Source: Paracoccus liaowanqingii
GTDB taxonomy: Bacteria > Pseudomonadota > Alphaproteobacteria > Rhodobacterales > Rhodobacteraceae
Assembly: GCF_004683865.2 (NCBI RefSeq)
Contig: NZ_CP038439.1
Coordinates: 293,501-357,500, forward strand
DNA length: 64,000 nt
Direction: 5' to 3'
Shown here: positions 55,736-63,240 of the stretch, one piece after another
Position numbering within the stretch: the stretch's first letter is position 1
Layout: every line of letters begins with the position of its first letter
Program-made: the position numbers and the translations under genes
The notes under the pieces: generated by a model
The model's input: the letters and a program-made list of their open reading frames with translations, nothing else
Databases searched by the model: none
Told to the model about the DNA's origin: nothing

Positions 55736-56182
55736 ATGATCCAGGAATTCAAGACCTTCATCGCCCGCGGCAATGTCATCGACCTTGCCGTGGGCATCAT
55801 CATCGGCGCGGCCTTCACGGGCATCGTCAACTCTCTGGTCGTCGACCTGATCAATCCGATCCTGGGCCTGATGACCGGCGGCATCGACTTCACCGACAAG
55901 TATCTGGTCCTGTCGGGCAGCGTGGCCGACGGCGCCAGCCTGGGGGCTGCGCGGGATTCCGGCGCGGCGATCTTCGCCTATGGCTCGTTCCTGATGGCGC
56001 TGCTGAACTTCCTGATCGTCGCGTGGGCCGTGTTCCTGCTGGTCAAGGGCGTCAATCGCCTGCAAAGCCTGGCCGTGCGCGAGAAGAAGGCCGAGGAGGC
56101 CGTGGCCCCCACCGGCCCCAGCCAGGAGGAGCTGCTGGCGCAGATCCGCGACTTGCTGGCCGACCGCGCCAGCCCGGTCTGA
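55736..56182 (+). CDS. mscL: Large-conductance mechanosensitive channel MscL
   Basis: A 148-residue pentameric channel that opens under membrane tension to release osmolytes. [20 protein letters not shown] plus [20 protein letters not shown] is the N-terminal helix and TM1 pore signature, [20 protein letters not shown] is TM2, and a charged helix ([19 protein letters not shown]) ends the protein. The ATG at 55736 gives the canonical MIxEFKxFI start. The periplasmic loop (about 60-80) has an unusual Gly/Ala-rich insertion. The stop codon lies in a tandem 31-32-bp duplication. Confidence 0.95.
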   Translation: MIQEFKTFIARGNVIDLAVGIIIGAAFTGIVNSLVVDLINPILGLMTGGIDFTDKYLVLSGSVADGASLGAARDSGAAIFAYGSFLMALLNFLIVAWAVFLLVKGVNRLQSLAVREKKAEEAVAPTGPSQEELLAQIRDLLADRASPV

Positions 56183-56233
56183 CGGCCCCCGGCTACTGAC
56201 CCAGCCCGGTCTGACGGCCCCGGCTACTGACCC
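56171..56233. repeat. Tandem 32/31-bp duplication across the mscL and ald stop codons
   Basis: Unit 1 (56171-56202) and unit 2 (56203-56233) are identical apart from one extra C in the first. Each unit contains a TGA in the mscL frame direction and a CTA (TAG on minus) matching the ald stop. The real mscL stop lies in unit 1 and the ald stop in unit 2. Confidence 0.85.
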
Positions 56234-57342
56234 AGCAGTGCGTCGGGCGTGATCGCCTCCAGCCCAAGCGCCTCGCCCACCGGGGGCGAGGTCAGCTGCC
56301 CCTCGTGCACCGACAGGCCCGCGCGCAGATGCGCGTCGTCACTCAGCGCGCGCCGCCAGCCCTTGTCGGCCAGTGCCAGCAGATGCGGCATCGTCACGTT
56401 GCCAAGCGCCTGCGTCGCCGTGCGCGCCACCGCGCCGGGCATGTTGGCCACGCAGTAATGCACGATCCCGTCCACCTCGTAGATCGGGTCCTGATGGGTG
56501 GTGGCGCGCGAGGTCTGGAAGCAGCCGCCCTGGTCGATGGCCACGTCGACCAGCACCGCGCCCTGCGGCATGGTGGACAGCTGCTCGCGGCTGATCAGCT
56601 TGGGGGCGGCGGCGCCGGGGATCAGCACCGCGCCGATCACCATGTCGGCGCTGCGGATCGCCTCGGCCGTCGCCGCGGCGCTGGCGAACTGCGTGGTCAG
56701 GCGCCCCATGAAGATGTCGTCCAAAAAGGAAAGGCGCGGCACGGACCGGTCCATGACCGTCACGTTGGCGCCCATGCCCACCGCCACGCGCGCCGCCGCC
56801 GTGCCCACGACCCCGCCGCCGATCACGACGACATTCGCGGGCCGCACGCCCGGCACGCCGCCCATCAGCACGCCGCGCCCGCCATTGGCCTTCTGCAGCG
56901 CCCATGACCCGACCTGGGGCGCCAGCCGCCCCGCCACTTCGGACATCGGCGCCAGCAAAGGCAGGCCGCCCCGCGCATCCGTCACCGTCTCGTAGGCGAT
57001 GGCGGTCACGCCGCTGTCCAGCAGGTCGCGGGTCTGGTCGGCATCGGGCGCCAGATGCAGGTAGGTGAACAGGATCTGCCCCCGCGCCAGCATCCGCCGC
57101 TCGGCCGCCTGCGGCTCCTTGACCTTGATGATCAGCTCCGCATCGCCGAAGACCGAGGCCGCATCCGGCACGATCCGCGCGCCCGCATCGGTGAAGTCGC
57201 TGTCGGCAAATCCCGCGCCCTCGCCCGCGCCGGTCTGGACCAGCACCTCATGGCCGCGTCCCACGGCCTCGGCGGCGGCGGCGGGGGTCAGGCCGACGCG
57301 GAATTCCTGCGGCTTGATCTCTTTGGGGCATCCGATCTTCAT
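56224..57342 (-). CDS. ald: Alanine dehydrogenase
   Basis: A 372-residue NAD-dependent enzyme that interconverts L-alanine and pyruvate plus ammonia. MKIGCPKEIKPQEFRVGLTP opens the AlaDH/PNT N-terminal domain, with the catalytic Lys in IIKVKEPQ and His in LFTYLHLAPD. The Rossmann motif is VVVIGGGVVGTAAARVAVGM, and VLVDVAIDQGGCFQTSRATT is the conserved C-terminal block. I use the ATG at 57342 after GGGAGAGAG; the longer frame upstream would run into the lrp promoter. It is divergent from an Lrp-type regulator, a common pairing. Confidence 0.95.
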   Translation of the reverse strand: MKIGCPKEIKPQEFRVGLTPAAAAEAVGRGHEVLVQTGAGEGAGFADSDFTDAGARIVPDAASVFGDAELIIKVKEPQAAERRMLARGQILFTYLHLAPDADQTRDLLDSGVTAIAYETVTDARGGLPLLAPMSEVAGRLAPQVGSWALQKANGGRGVLMGGVPGVRPANVVVIGGGVVGTAAARVAVGMGANVTVMDRSVPRLSFLDDIFMGRLTTQFASAAATAEAIRSADMVIGAVLIPGAAAPKLISREQLSTMPQGAVLVDVAIDQGGCFQTSRATTHQDPIYEVDGIVHYCVANMPGAVARTATQALGNVTMPHLLALADKGWRRALSDDAHLRAGLSVHEGQLTSPPVGEALGLEAITPDALLGQ

Positions 57343-57428
57343 GGCTCTCTCCCTGATCCCATTGTCCCATCCTGCCACCCCTGGCCCGCAAGGTGCTGCG
57401 AAGCTGGCCGCCCCTGCGCCACCTCCGT

Positions 57429-57471
57429 CGAAGAACCTGCTGGAATGCGGCGGAGGGATCGAAGAAACTGC
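57429..57471 (+). promoter_or_regulatory. Direct repeat in the ald-lrp divergent region
   Basis: CGAAGAACCTGC (57429-57440) and CGAAGAAACTGC (57460-57471) are 12-nt direct repeats with one mismatch, offset by 31 bases (about three helical turns). They lie directly before the Lrp-type gene, so they may be its binding sites. Confidence 0.4.
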
Positions 57472-57475
57472 CGCC

Positions 57476-57937
57476 ATGGCCGATCTTGACGCAACAGACC
57501 GACGCATCCTGTCCCTTCTTCAGAAAGAGGGGCGAATCAGCAATGCCGAGCTGGCCCTGCGGGTCCACCTGTCGCCCTCGGCCTGCCACCGCCGCGTGCA
57601 GCGGCTGGAAGAGGCGGGCGTGATCTCGGGCTACGTGGCGCTGCTGGACGCCCGCGCGCTGCGCCGCCAGACGACGGTCTTCGTCGAGATCACCCTGTCG
57701 GGCCAGGCGGACGAGGTGCTGGATGCCTTCGAGCGCGGCGTGCGCACCATCCCCGACGTGCTGGAATGCCACCTGATGGCCGGCACGGCGGATTACCTGC
57801 TCAAGATCGTGGTCGAGGACACCGACGACTTCGCCCGCATCCACCGCCAGCATCTGTCGCGCCTGCCCGGCGTGGCGCAGATGCATTCCAGCTTCGCCCT
57901 GCGCACCGTCTTTCGCACGACCGCCATCCCCGTCTGA
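57476..57937 (+). CDS. Lrp/AsnC-family transcriptional regulator
   Basis: A 153-residue leucine-responsive-type regulator. The N-terminal HTH reads DATDRRILSLLQKEGRISNA, ELALRVHLSPSACHRRVQRL; the RAM/AsnC domain follows with TVFVEITLSGQADEVLDAFE, DVLECHLMAGTADYLLKIVV and the late LSRLPGVAQMHSSFALRTVF. It is divergent from ald and probably controls it in response to alanine or leucine, as AldR/BkdR-like proteins do. GGCGGAGG lies about 20 bases before the ATG. Confidence 0.92.
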   Translation: MADLDATDRRILSLLQKEGRISNAELALRVHLSPSACHRRVQRLEEAGVISGYVALLDARALRRQTTVFVEITLSGQADEVLDAFERGVRTIPDVLECHLMAGTADYLLKIVVEDTDDFARIHRQHLSRLPGVAQMHSSFALRTVFRTTAIPV

Positions 57938-58041
57938 CCGGGTTGCGTCAGATTGTCGCGATTGTGTGCCGGTTCGCCGGACCCTTACCGCCCCATGCGG
58001 CGTTTCAAGCGCAGACATAACAGCCATGGGAGGCCACGATC

Positions 58042-58866
58042 ATGACCACGCCGTTCAAAGCCCTGTTGCGGGGCACGCAGATTGCCGCGACCGCCAGCCT
58101 TCTGGCGACCACCGCGATGGCCCAGACCACGACCATCGACACGCCGCAGGGCAACAGCGTCATCGTCCCCGACGATGCCCTGGAAGAGCAGCCCTCGGGC
58201 GGGTTCATCCGCGAAAGCGATTATCCCCGCTTCGAGAGCATCGAGAATTACCAGGCGATCGCGGACACGCTGACCAACCAGGGCTATTCCGACGTGTTCA
58301 TCCAGCGCGACGGCCCGATCCTGACCGTGACCGCGCAGCGGGCGGGGGTGCCGATCGAACTGGTCTACAGCACCGCCAATGCGCGCCTCGTGTCGGTCGA
58401 CGGCGTCGAGACGCGGGCCGAGCCCGAAGGCTCGTCCGCGGGTGACTTGGCAGGCGCGCCCACCGGCAGCGGCACGACCCCGGGCGAGGACGCCACGGCC
58501 CCCGGCGAGGATGCGGCAGGGGACGGCACCGAGGGGGGCACCGACACGCCCGGTGACACGCCCTCAGATGGTTCCGCCGACGGGTCCGGCGACACGCCCG
58601 ACGGGTCGGAGGACAGCGGGTCTGACGACGGCGGCGCGGAGGGTGCCGGGACCGATGGCGGCTCTGACGGGGGCGAGGCCGATGGCGGGTCCGATGGTGC
58701 CGGCTCGAATGGCGGCGAATCGGACGGCGGCGGGTCCGACGGCGGCGAGTCCGGCGGTGAGTCGGGCGGGGATTCCGATGGCGGCGGGTCCGAGGGCGGC
58801 GACTCGGGCGGCGGCGATTCGGGCGGCGGCGATTCGGATGGCGGCGAGGGCGACAGCAACGGCTGA
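58042..58866 (+). CDS. Secreted protein with long Gly/Asp/Ser-rich tail
   Basis: A 274-residue protein of unknown function. A signal peptide (LRGTQIAATASLLATTAMAQ) precedes a folded part of about 110 residues with YPRFESIENYQAIADTLTNQ, GYSDVFIQRDGPILTVTAQR and IELVYSTANARLVSVDGVET, which is suggestive of a PepSY-like fold. From about residue 135 the rest is low-complexity, made of Gly, Asp, Ser, Glu and Thr with SDGG and SGGG runs. The tail is highly acidic and probably disordered, possibly calcium-binding. It ends before a bidirectional terminator. Confidence 0.8.
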   Translation: MTTPFKALLRGTQIAATASLLATTAMAQTTTIDTPQGNSVIVPDDALEEQPSGGFIRESDYPRFESIENYQAIADTLTNQGYSDVFIQRDGPILTVTAQRAGVPIELVYSTANARLVSVDGVETRAEPEGSSAGDLAGAPTGSGTTPGEDATAPGEDAAGDGTEGGTDTPGDTPSDGSADGSGDTPDGSEDSGSDDGGAEGAGTDGGSDGGEADGGSDGAGSNGGESDGGGSDGGESGGESGGDSDGGGSEGGDSGGGDSGGGDSDGGEGDSNG

Positions 58867-58926
58867 CCCGTCCGGCCCTGCGGTGCGATCACCCCGATCC
58901 GCTGCAACCCGGCCCCCAGAATGAAG

Positions 58927-58959
58927 AAAACCCCCGCGACACGCCGTCGCGGGGGTTTT
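58927..58959. terminator. Bidirectional intrinsic terminator
   Basis: AAAACCCCCGCGAC (58927-58940) and GTCGCGGGGGTTTT (58946-58959) form a perfect 14-bp stem with an ACGCC loop. The A- and T-runs at the ends allow termination on both strands, for the secreted protein gene and rpsU. Confidence 0.92.
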
Positions 58960-58983
58960 CAAATGACACAAGATCGCGTCGTC

Positions 58984-59190
58984 TTACAGCGCGCCTTCGC
59001 GCTGTGCCTTTTTACGGGCCAGCTTGCGGGCACGGCGAACGGCCTCGGCCTTTTCACGGGCTTTCTTGACCGACGGCTTCTCGAAATGCTGCTTGAGCTT
59101 CATTTCGCGGAAGACACCTTCGCGCTGAAGCTTTTTCTTCAGGGCACGAAGCGCCTGTTCGACGTTGTTGTCGCGAACATTGACCTGCAT
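58984..59190 (-). CDS. rpsU: 30S ribosomal protein S21
   Basis: A 68-residue, very basic ribosomal protein that helps the 30S subunit in start-codon selection. [40 protein letters not shown] and [20 protein letters not shown] are diagnostic for alphaproteobacterial S21. AGGAAGG lies upstream of the ATG. It is divergent from coq9, an arrangement conserved in many alphaproteobacteria. Confidence 0.97.
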   Translation of the reverse strand: MQVNVRDNNVEQALRALKKKLQREGVFREMKLKQHFEKPSVKKAREKAEAVRRARKLARKKAQREGAL

Positions 59191-59282
59191 GTGGTTGTCA
59201 CCACCTTCCTAGGTTAGAGTTGATAGATTGCAGGAAGCGTCCCCCTAACAGCAGCGGGCGCATTTGTCCAGACGAGGTATGC

Positions 59283-59936
59283 ATGACCCAGACCGATCGA
59301 GACGCGCTTCTGGAGGCCGCGCTGATCCACGTGCCCTTCGAGGGGATGAACGACCTGGCCCTGGCCGCGGGCGCCCGCGACATCGGCATGAGCCCGGCCC
59401 TGGCTCGGGTGCATTTCCCGCAGGGCGGGGCCGGGCTGGCCGCCGCCTATCACCGCCGCGCCGATCAGGCCCTGCGCCAGGCCCTGGCCGCCGCCCCGCC
59501 CGAGGGGCGCTTTCGCGACCGCGTGGCCCAGGCCGTCTGGCAGCGGTTGCAGCTGGTCGATTCCGAACTGGTCCGCGCGGGGGCAGCGACGCTGGCTCTG
59601 CCGCAGAACGCGGCGCTCGCCTCGAAGCTGGTCTGGGAGACGGCGGATGTCATCTGGACGGGCCTCGGCGACCGCTCGCAGGACGTGAACTGGTATTCCA
59701 AGCGCGCGACCCTGGCGGCGGTGATCTCGGCCACGGTGCTGTTCTGGCTGGGCGACGACTCCGAGGGGCAGGCCGACACGCGCGGCTTCATCGACCGCCG
59801 CATCGACGGGATCATGAGCATCGAGACGGTCAAGGCCAGGCTGCGGCGCCTGCCCGGCGCCTCGCGGCTGGCCGATGCGGCCTTCGGCTGGATCAAGGCG
59901 CCCCGCGACCGCGCGCTTCCCGGCAAGATCCGCTAA
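59283..59936 (+). CDS. coq9: COQ9-family ubiquinone biosynthesis protein
   Basis: A 217-residue lipid-binding accessory protein that supports ubiquinone ring hydroxylation (partner of Coq7/UbiF). It has a TetR-like N-terminal helix set (ALIHVPFEGMNDLALAAGAR) and the COQ9 core LVWETADVIWTGLGDRSQDV, NWYSKRATLAAVISATVLFW and LGDDSEGQADTRGFIDRRID. I use the ATG at 59283. It is followed nine bases later by a quinone oxidoreductase-family gene on the same strand. Confidence 0.93.
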   Translation: MTQTDRDALLEAALIHVPFEGMNDLALAAGARDIGMSPALARVHFPQGGAGLAAAYHRRADQALRQALAAAPPEGRFRDRVAQAVWQRLQLVDSELVRAGAATLALPQNAALASKLVWETADVIWTGLGDRSQDVNWYSKRATLAAVISATVLFWLGDDSEGQADTRGFIDRRIDGIMSIETVKARLRRLPGASRLADAAFGWIKAPRDRALPGKIR

Positions 59937-59945
59937 GGAGAGACC

Positions 59946-60941
59946 ATGTTTCCCGACACCATGACCGCGATCCAGATCGCCGCCCCCGGCGCCGCCGACC
60001 AGCTGCGCGCCACGACCCGCCCCGTGCCGGTCCCCTGCCACGACCAGATCCTGATCCGGATCGCCTATGCCGGGGTGAACCGCCCCGACGTGCTGCAGCG
60101 CTCGGGCCAGTACGCGCCCCCGCCGGGCGCGTCGGATCTGCCGGGGCTGGAGGCCTCGGGCGAGATCGTGGGCATGGGCGCGGGCGTGACCCGCTGGCGC
60201 AAGGGCGAGCAGGTCTGCGCGCTGCTGCCGGGCGGCGGCTATGCCGAATATGCGGTCTGCCACGCCGACCACGCCCTGCGCATCCCCAAGGGCCTGACGC
60301 TGCGCGAGGGCGCCTGCCTGCCCGAGACCGCCTTTACCGTCTGGTCGAACGTCGTCCAGCGCGGCCGGCTGACGGGGGGCGAGCGGTTCCTGGTCCATGG
60401 CGGCACCTCGGGCATCGGCATGATGGCGATCCAGATCGCCCGCGCGCTTGGCGCGCGCGTCTTCGCCACCGCCGGCAGCGACGACAAATGCGCCGCCATC
60501 AGGGCCCTGGGGGCCACCGCCATCAACTATCGCGACCAGGATTTCGTGAAGATCCTGGCCGAGGCGGGCGGGGCGGACCTGATCCTGGACATGGTGGGCG
60601 GCAGCTACATCCCGCGCAACATCAGATCGCTGGCCCAGGACGGCCGGCTGGTGATGATCGCCTTCCTCGAGGGTCCCAAGGTCGAGCTGAACTTTGCCCA
60701 GATCATGGTGAACCGCCTGACGGTCACCGGCGCGACCCTGCGCCCCCAGTCCGACGTGGCCAAGGCCGAGATCGCCGACCGCCTGCGCAAGCAGCTCTGG
60801 CCGATGATCGGCGCCGGCGCGGTGGGCGTGACCATCGACAGCGAATTCCCCCTGTCCGAGGCTTCCGAGGCCCATCGTCGCATGGAAAGCAGCGATCACA
60901 TCGGCAAGATCGTCCTCAACGTGGCGGGCGACGGCGCCTGA
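59946..60941 (+). CDS. NAD(P)H-quinone oxidoreductase, PIG3 family
   Basis: A 331-residue medium-chain reductase/dehydrogenase without structural zinc. IAYAGVNRPDVLQRSGQYAP and LPGLEASGEIVGMGAGVTRW form the N-terminal domain; the nucleotide-binding site lies in FLVHGGTSGIGMMAIQIARA, then RVFATAGSDDKCAAIRALGA. ATAINYRDQDF and the LILDMVGGSYIPRN stretch are typical of the PIG3 group. AAGGAG precedes the ATG. Co-transcription with coq9 is likely. Confidence 0.93.
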   Translation: MFPDTMTAIQIAAPGAADQLRATTRPVPVPCHDQILIRIAYAGVNRPDVLQRSGQYAPPPGASDLPGLEASGEIVGMGAGVTRWRKGEQVCALLPGGGYAEYAVCHADHALRIPKGLTLREGACLPETAFTVWSNVVQRGRLTGGERFLVHGGTSGIGMMAIQIARALGARVFATAGSDDKCAAIRALGATAINYRDQDFVKILAEAGGADLILDMVGGSYIPRNIRSLAQDGRLVMIAFLEGPKVELNFAQIMVNRLTVTGATLRPQSDVAKAEIADRLRKQLWPMIGAGAVGVTIDSEFPLSEASEAHRRMESSDHIGKIVLNVAGDGA

Positions 60942-60954
60942 GGCGAGGCCGGAT

Positions 60955-61119
60955 GCCTCCGGCGGGGATATTTGCAGACCCAAGCAGGGCAGGTCTGCCT
61001 GTCCCTCCCGCGCCGGAAGGTGATCCGGCCAAACATGGCCTCAAGGCCCCCCGGGCACCGCACGCCCTTTCGCCTTGGCGCCAAATATCCTCGGGGGGTC
61101 CGGGGGGCGAAGCGCCCCC
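60955..61119. repeat. Palindromic intergenic repeat (copy 3)
   Basis: Arms GGATATTTG (60966-60974) and CAAATATCC (61082-61090) bound a stretch with internal stems GCAGACC/GGTCTGC (60974-60980, 60992-60998) and GCCGGA/TCCGGC (61012-61017, 61024-61029). The left flank reads CCTCCGGCGGGGATATTTG and the right flank CGGGGGGT, as at 12.25 kb. It fills most of the gap between convergent genes. Confidence 0.75.
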
Positions 61120-61152
61120 GGCCGTCGCGGGACGCAACGGCAAGGCTCGGGA

Positions 61153-61788
61153 TCAGCGCACCGCTTCCATCAGCACGCGGGGGCGGTCGCAATCGCGGCG
61201 GACATCGGGGGCGCAGGGGCGGGGGGCCAGGTCGCGGGTCAGGCAGATGCGGACCTCGGACAGGGCCGCGTCGCGGCAGGTCACGGTGACCCCGTCGGCG
61301 TCAAAGCCCGGATTGGCCTCGAGGAACGCCTCCTCGACGATGGCCGGCGACAGGGTGATGTCGCGGTCGAGATCGTCGAAGACCTCGGGGATGCGGATCT
61401 GGTCCAGCGCCGCGCGGGTGGCGTCGTAATAGCCGGTGGCGGACAGGCCGGTGCAGCGGCCATGCTTGCGCCACTGATAGGCGGCAAGCCCCGGCGAGCC
61501 CATGATGTCGGCCATGGCCGCGCTGTCGCGGCGGGCGGGGTCGCGTTCGGGCGTCGGGCAATCTTGGGGCCAGCCGCGCTCGTGCTGGGGCCAGAGGCCG
61601 TGGACGGTGAAGTCCTTCGCCGTGCCGCCCCGGCATTCCGCGGCGCCGCGATCGTCGCCCGTCGCGCTGCACCAGCTGGGCTGCCAGCTGAGCGCCAGGA
61701 CGTAATAGTCGAACTGCCCCGCGACATCGCGGGCCGCAAGGGGCAGGGGGATCATGAGGGCCGCCAGGGCCAGAAGGGATGCGCGCAT
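61153..61788 (-). CDS. Ribonuclease T2 family protein, secreted
   Basis: A 211-residue exported endoribonuclease. Signal peptide MRASLLALAALMIPLPLAAR is followed by YVLALSWQPSWC, the CAS1 motif FTVHGLWPQ (His63) and the CAS2-like AYQWRKHGRC (Lys108, His109). Cys residues typical of the disulfide core are present. The canonical catalytic Glu of CAS2 (HEWxKHG) is Gln here. An ATG nine bases upstream (61797) is an alternative start. It converges with the quinone oxidoreductase across a repeat and is divergent from trcR. Confidence 0.9.
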   Translation of the reverse strand: MRASLLALAALMIPLPLAARDVAGQFDYYVLALSWQPSWCSATGDDRGAAECRGGTAKDFTVHGLWPQHERGWPQDCPTPERDPARRDSAAMADIMGSPGLAAYQWRKHGRCTGLSATGYYDATRAALDQIRIPEVFDDLDRDITLSPAIVEEAFLEANPGFDADGVTVTCRDAALSEVRICLTRDLAPRPCAPDVRRDCDRPRVLMEAVR

Positions 61789-61837
61789 GGGCGGCATCCT
61801 AGCCCGGCTGCGGCGCAAGGGCACGCGGCAATCGTGC

Positions 61838-61866
61838 GAATCCTCTTTTCCCCGGCCCCCGGAATC
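61838..61866 (+). promoter_or_regulatory. Two GANTC sites upstream of trcR
   Basis: GAATC occurs at 61838 and 61862. The second precedes TATACG (61869), a possible -10 box. CcrM methylation of this promoter is possible, but the sites are only two. Confidence 0.4.
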
Positions 61867-61975
61867 GCTATACGGTCCGGCAATTCCCCCCGAAAACGAG
61901 GAATGGCAGCCGCCAAAGCCGTTTTTCCGGCCCACTCCCCCATGTTCGGGACCAAGACACGCGAAGGAGACTGAC

Positions 61976-62758
61976 ATGAGCAAGCCGCTGATGGCCAAGG
62001 CCACTGCCGTCTGGCTGGTCGACAACACGACGCTCAGCTTCAAGCAGATCGGCGATTTCTGCGGTCTGCACGAGCTGGAGATCCAGGGCATCGCCGATGG
62101 CGACGTGGCTGCCGGGGTCAAGGGCTTCGACCCGGTCGCCTCGAACCAGCTGGACCCCGAGGAGATCAAGCGCGCCGAGGCGAGCCCGATCTATCGCATG
62201 CGCCTCAAGCACAACCCTGCCGCCGAGGGCGAGGAAAAGCGTCGCGGGCCGCGCTATACGCCGCTGTCCAAGCGTCAGGACCGCCCCGCCGCGATCCTGT
62301 GGCTGGTCAAGTTCCATCCCGAACTGGCCGATGCGCAGGTGGCCAAGCTGGTGGGCACCACCAAGCCGACCATCGCCTCGATCCGCGAGCGCACGCATTG
62401 GAACATCGGCAACATCCAGCCGATCGACCCGGTCGCCCTGGGCCTGTGCCGCCAGACCGAGCTGGACGCCGCCGTGCAGAAGGCCGCCAAGAAGAAGGCC
62501 GCCGAGGGCGGGGTGATGACCGATGACGAGCGGCGCAAGCTGGTCAGCACCGAGACCTCGCTGGCGATGGGCGACGAGCCGCGCCTGCCCAGCTCGATCG
62601 CGGGGCTGGAGAACTTCAGCCTGTCGCGCGAGGACAAGCGCCCCGAGCCGCCGCGCGATGCCGACAGCTTCTTCAACCTGCCCGATGCCGATGCCGAGAC
62701 CGATGCCGGGGCTGACGCGGGCGACGAGGATGACGGGGACGAGGGCAAGCGCCGCTGA
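61976..62758 (+). CDS. trcR: Cell cycle transcriptional regulator TrcR (DUF1013)
   Basis: A 260-residue protein of the alphaproteobacteria-restricted DUF1013 family, named TrcR. LMAKATAVWLVDNTTLSFKQ, IGDFCGLHELEIQGIADGDV (first HTH-like unit), AILWLVKFHPELADAQVAKL and VGTTKPTIASIRERTHWNIG (second HTH-like unit) are strongly conserved; LPSSIAGLENFSLSREDKRP follows. The tail is acidic (DADAETDAGADAGDEDDGDE). GAAGGAG precedes the ATG. It is monocistronic with its own terminator. Confidence 0.93.
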   Translation: MSKPLMAKATAVWLVDNTTLSFKQIGDFCGLHELEIQGIADGDVAAGVKGFDPVASNQLDPEEIKRAEASPIYRMRLKHNPAAEGEEKRRGPRYTPLSKRQDRPAAILWLVKFHPELADAQVAKLVGTTKPTIASIRERTHWNIGNIQPIDPVALGLCRQTELDAAVQKAAKKKAAEGGVMTDDERRKLVSTETSLAMGDEPRLPSSIAGLENFSLSREDKRPEPPRDADSFFNLPDADAETDAGADAGDEDDGDEGKRR

Positions 62759-62800
62759 GCCGGCGCTGCCCTTCGGACCCATGAAAATTGGACGCATGAA

Positions 62801-62827
62801 AAAAGGCCGGCGCAATGCCGGCCTTTT
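62801..62827. terminator. Bidirectional terminator between trcR and glsB-like gene
   Basis: AAAAGGCCGGC (62801-62811) pairs with GCCGGCCTTTT (62817-62827), loop GCAAT. A- and T-runs at the ends suit both convergent genes. Confidence 0.9.
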
Positions 62828-62848
62828 CCATTCGGGATCGGGATCTGA

Positions 62849-63103
62849 TCAGGTGCGGCCGCGGATCGCGCGATAGCCCCAGATCAGGATGCAGGCACCG
62901 ATGACGGCGACGACCAGCTGGCCCAGCACGCTGTAGGTCGTAGTGCCCATGATCATGCGCAGGATCGCGTTGCCCAGAACGGCGCCCAGGATGCCCAGGA
63001 TGATGTTCGTCAGCAGACCATGATCGGATTTCATGATCTTTTCAGCGATCCAGCCTGCGATCGCGCCCAGAATGATCGATAGAATCCAGCCCATACCAGC
63101 CAT
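62849..63103 (-). CDS. GlsB/YeaQ/YmgE-family stress response membrane protein
   Basis: An 84-residue membrane protein with three hydrophobic helices (WILSIILGAIAGWIAEKIMK, LLTNIILGILGAVLGNAILR, and VLGQLVVAVIGACILIWGYR) and the Gly-rich GAIAGW motif of the family, formerly called transglycosylase-associated. The role is envelope stress tolerance of unclear mechanism. AAGGGGA precedes the ATG. The 36-bp stem-loop at 63173 lies upstream. Confidence 0.9.
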   Translation of the reverse strand: MAGMGWILSIILGAIAGWIAEKIMKSDHGLLTNIILGILGAVLGNAILRMIMGTTTYSVLGQLVVAVIGACILIWGYRAIRGRT

Positions 63104-63172
63104 GTGATGTCCCCTTGAAATGCGTTTGGACCACCCCTGCGGCAGCCCGTCGCATCAGTAATGCGGACAGGA

Positions 63173-63207
63173 GCGGTTCCGTTCCCCATCGAGGGGGGCG
63201 GAACCGC
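63173..63207. other. Strong stem-loop next to the IS element
   Basis: GCGGTTCCG (63173-63181) pairs perfectly with CGGAACCGC (63199-63207); an inner CCCC/GGGG stem adds to it. No T-run follows. It lies between the glsB-like gene and the IS630-type element and may be a structured leader or a remnant repeat. Confidence 0.5.
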
Positions 63208-63240
63208 GACTGTCGGCGAAACGTCACAGAAACGGGCAGT

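Noticed and set aside
58365..58907. Pro/Ser-rich antisense frame opposite the secreted protein tail
   Set aside because: It is the complement of a low-complexity Gly/Asp/Ser stretch and reads as SPP repeats with no signal of selection.
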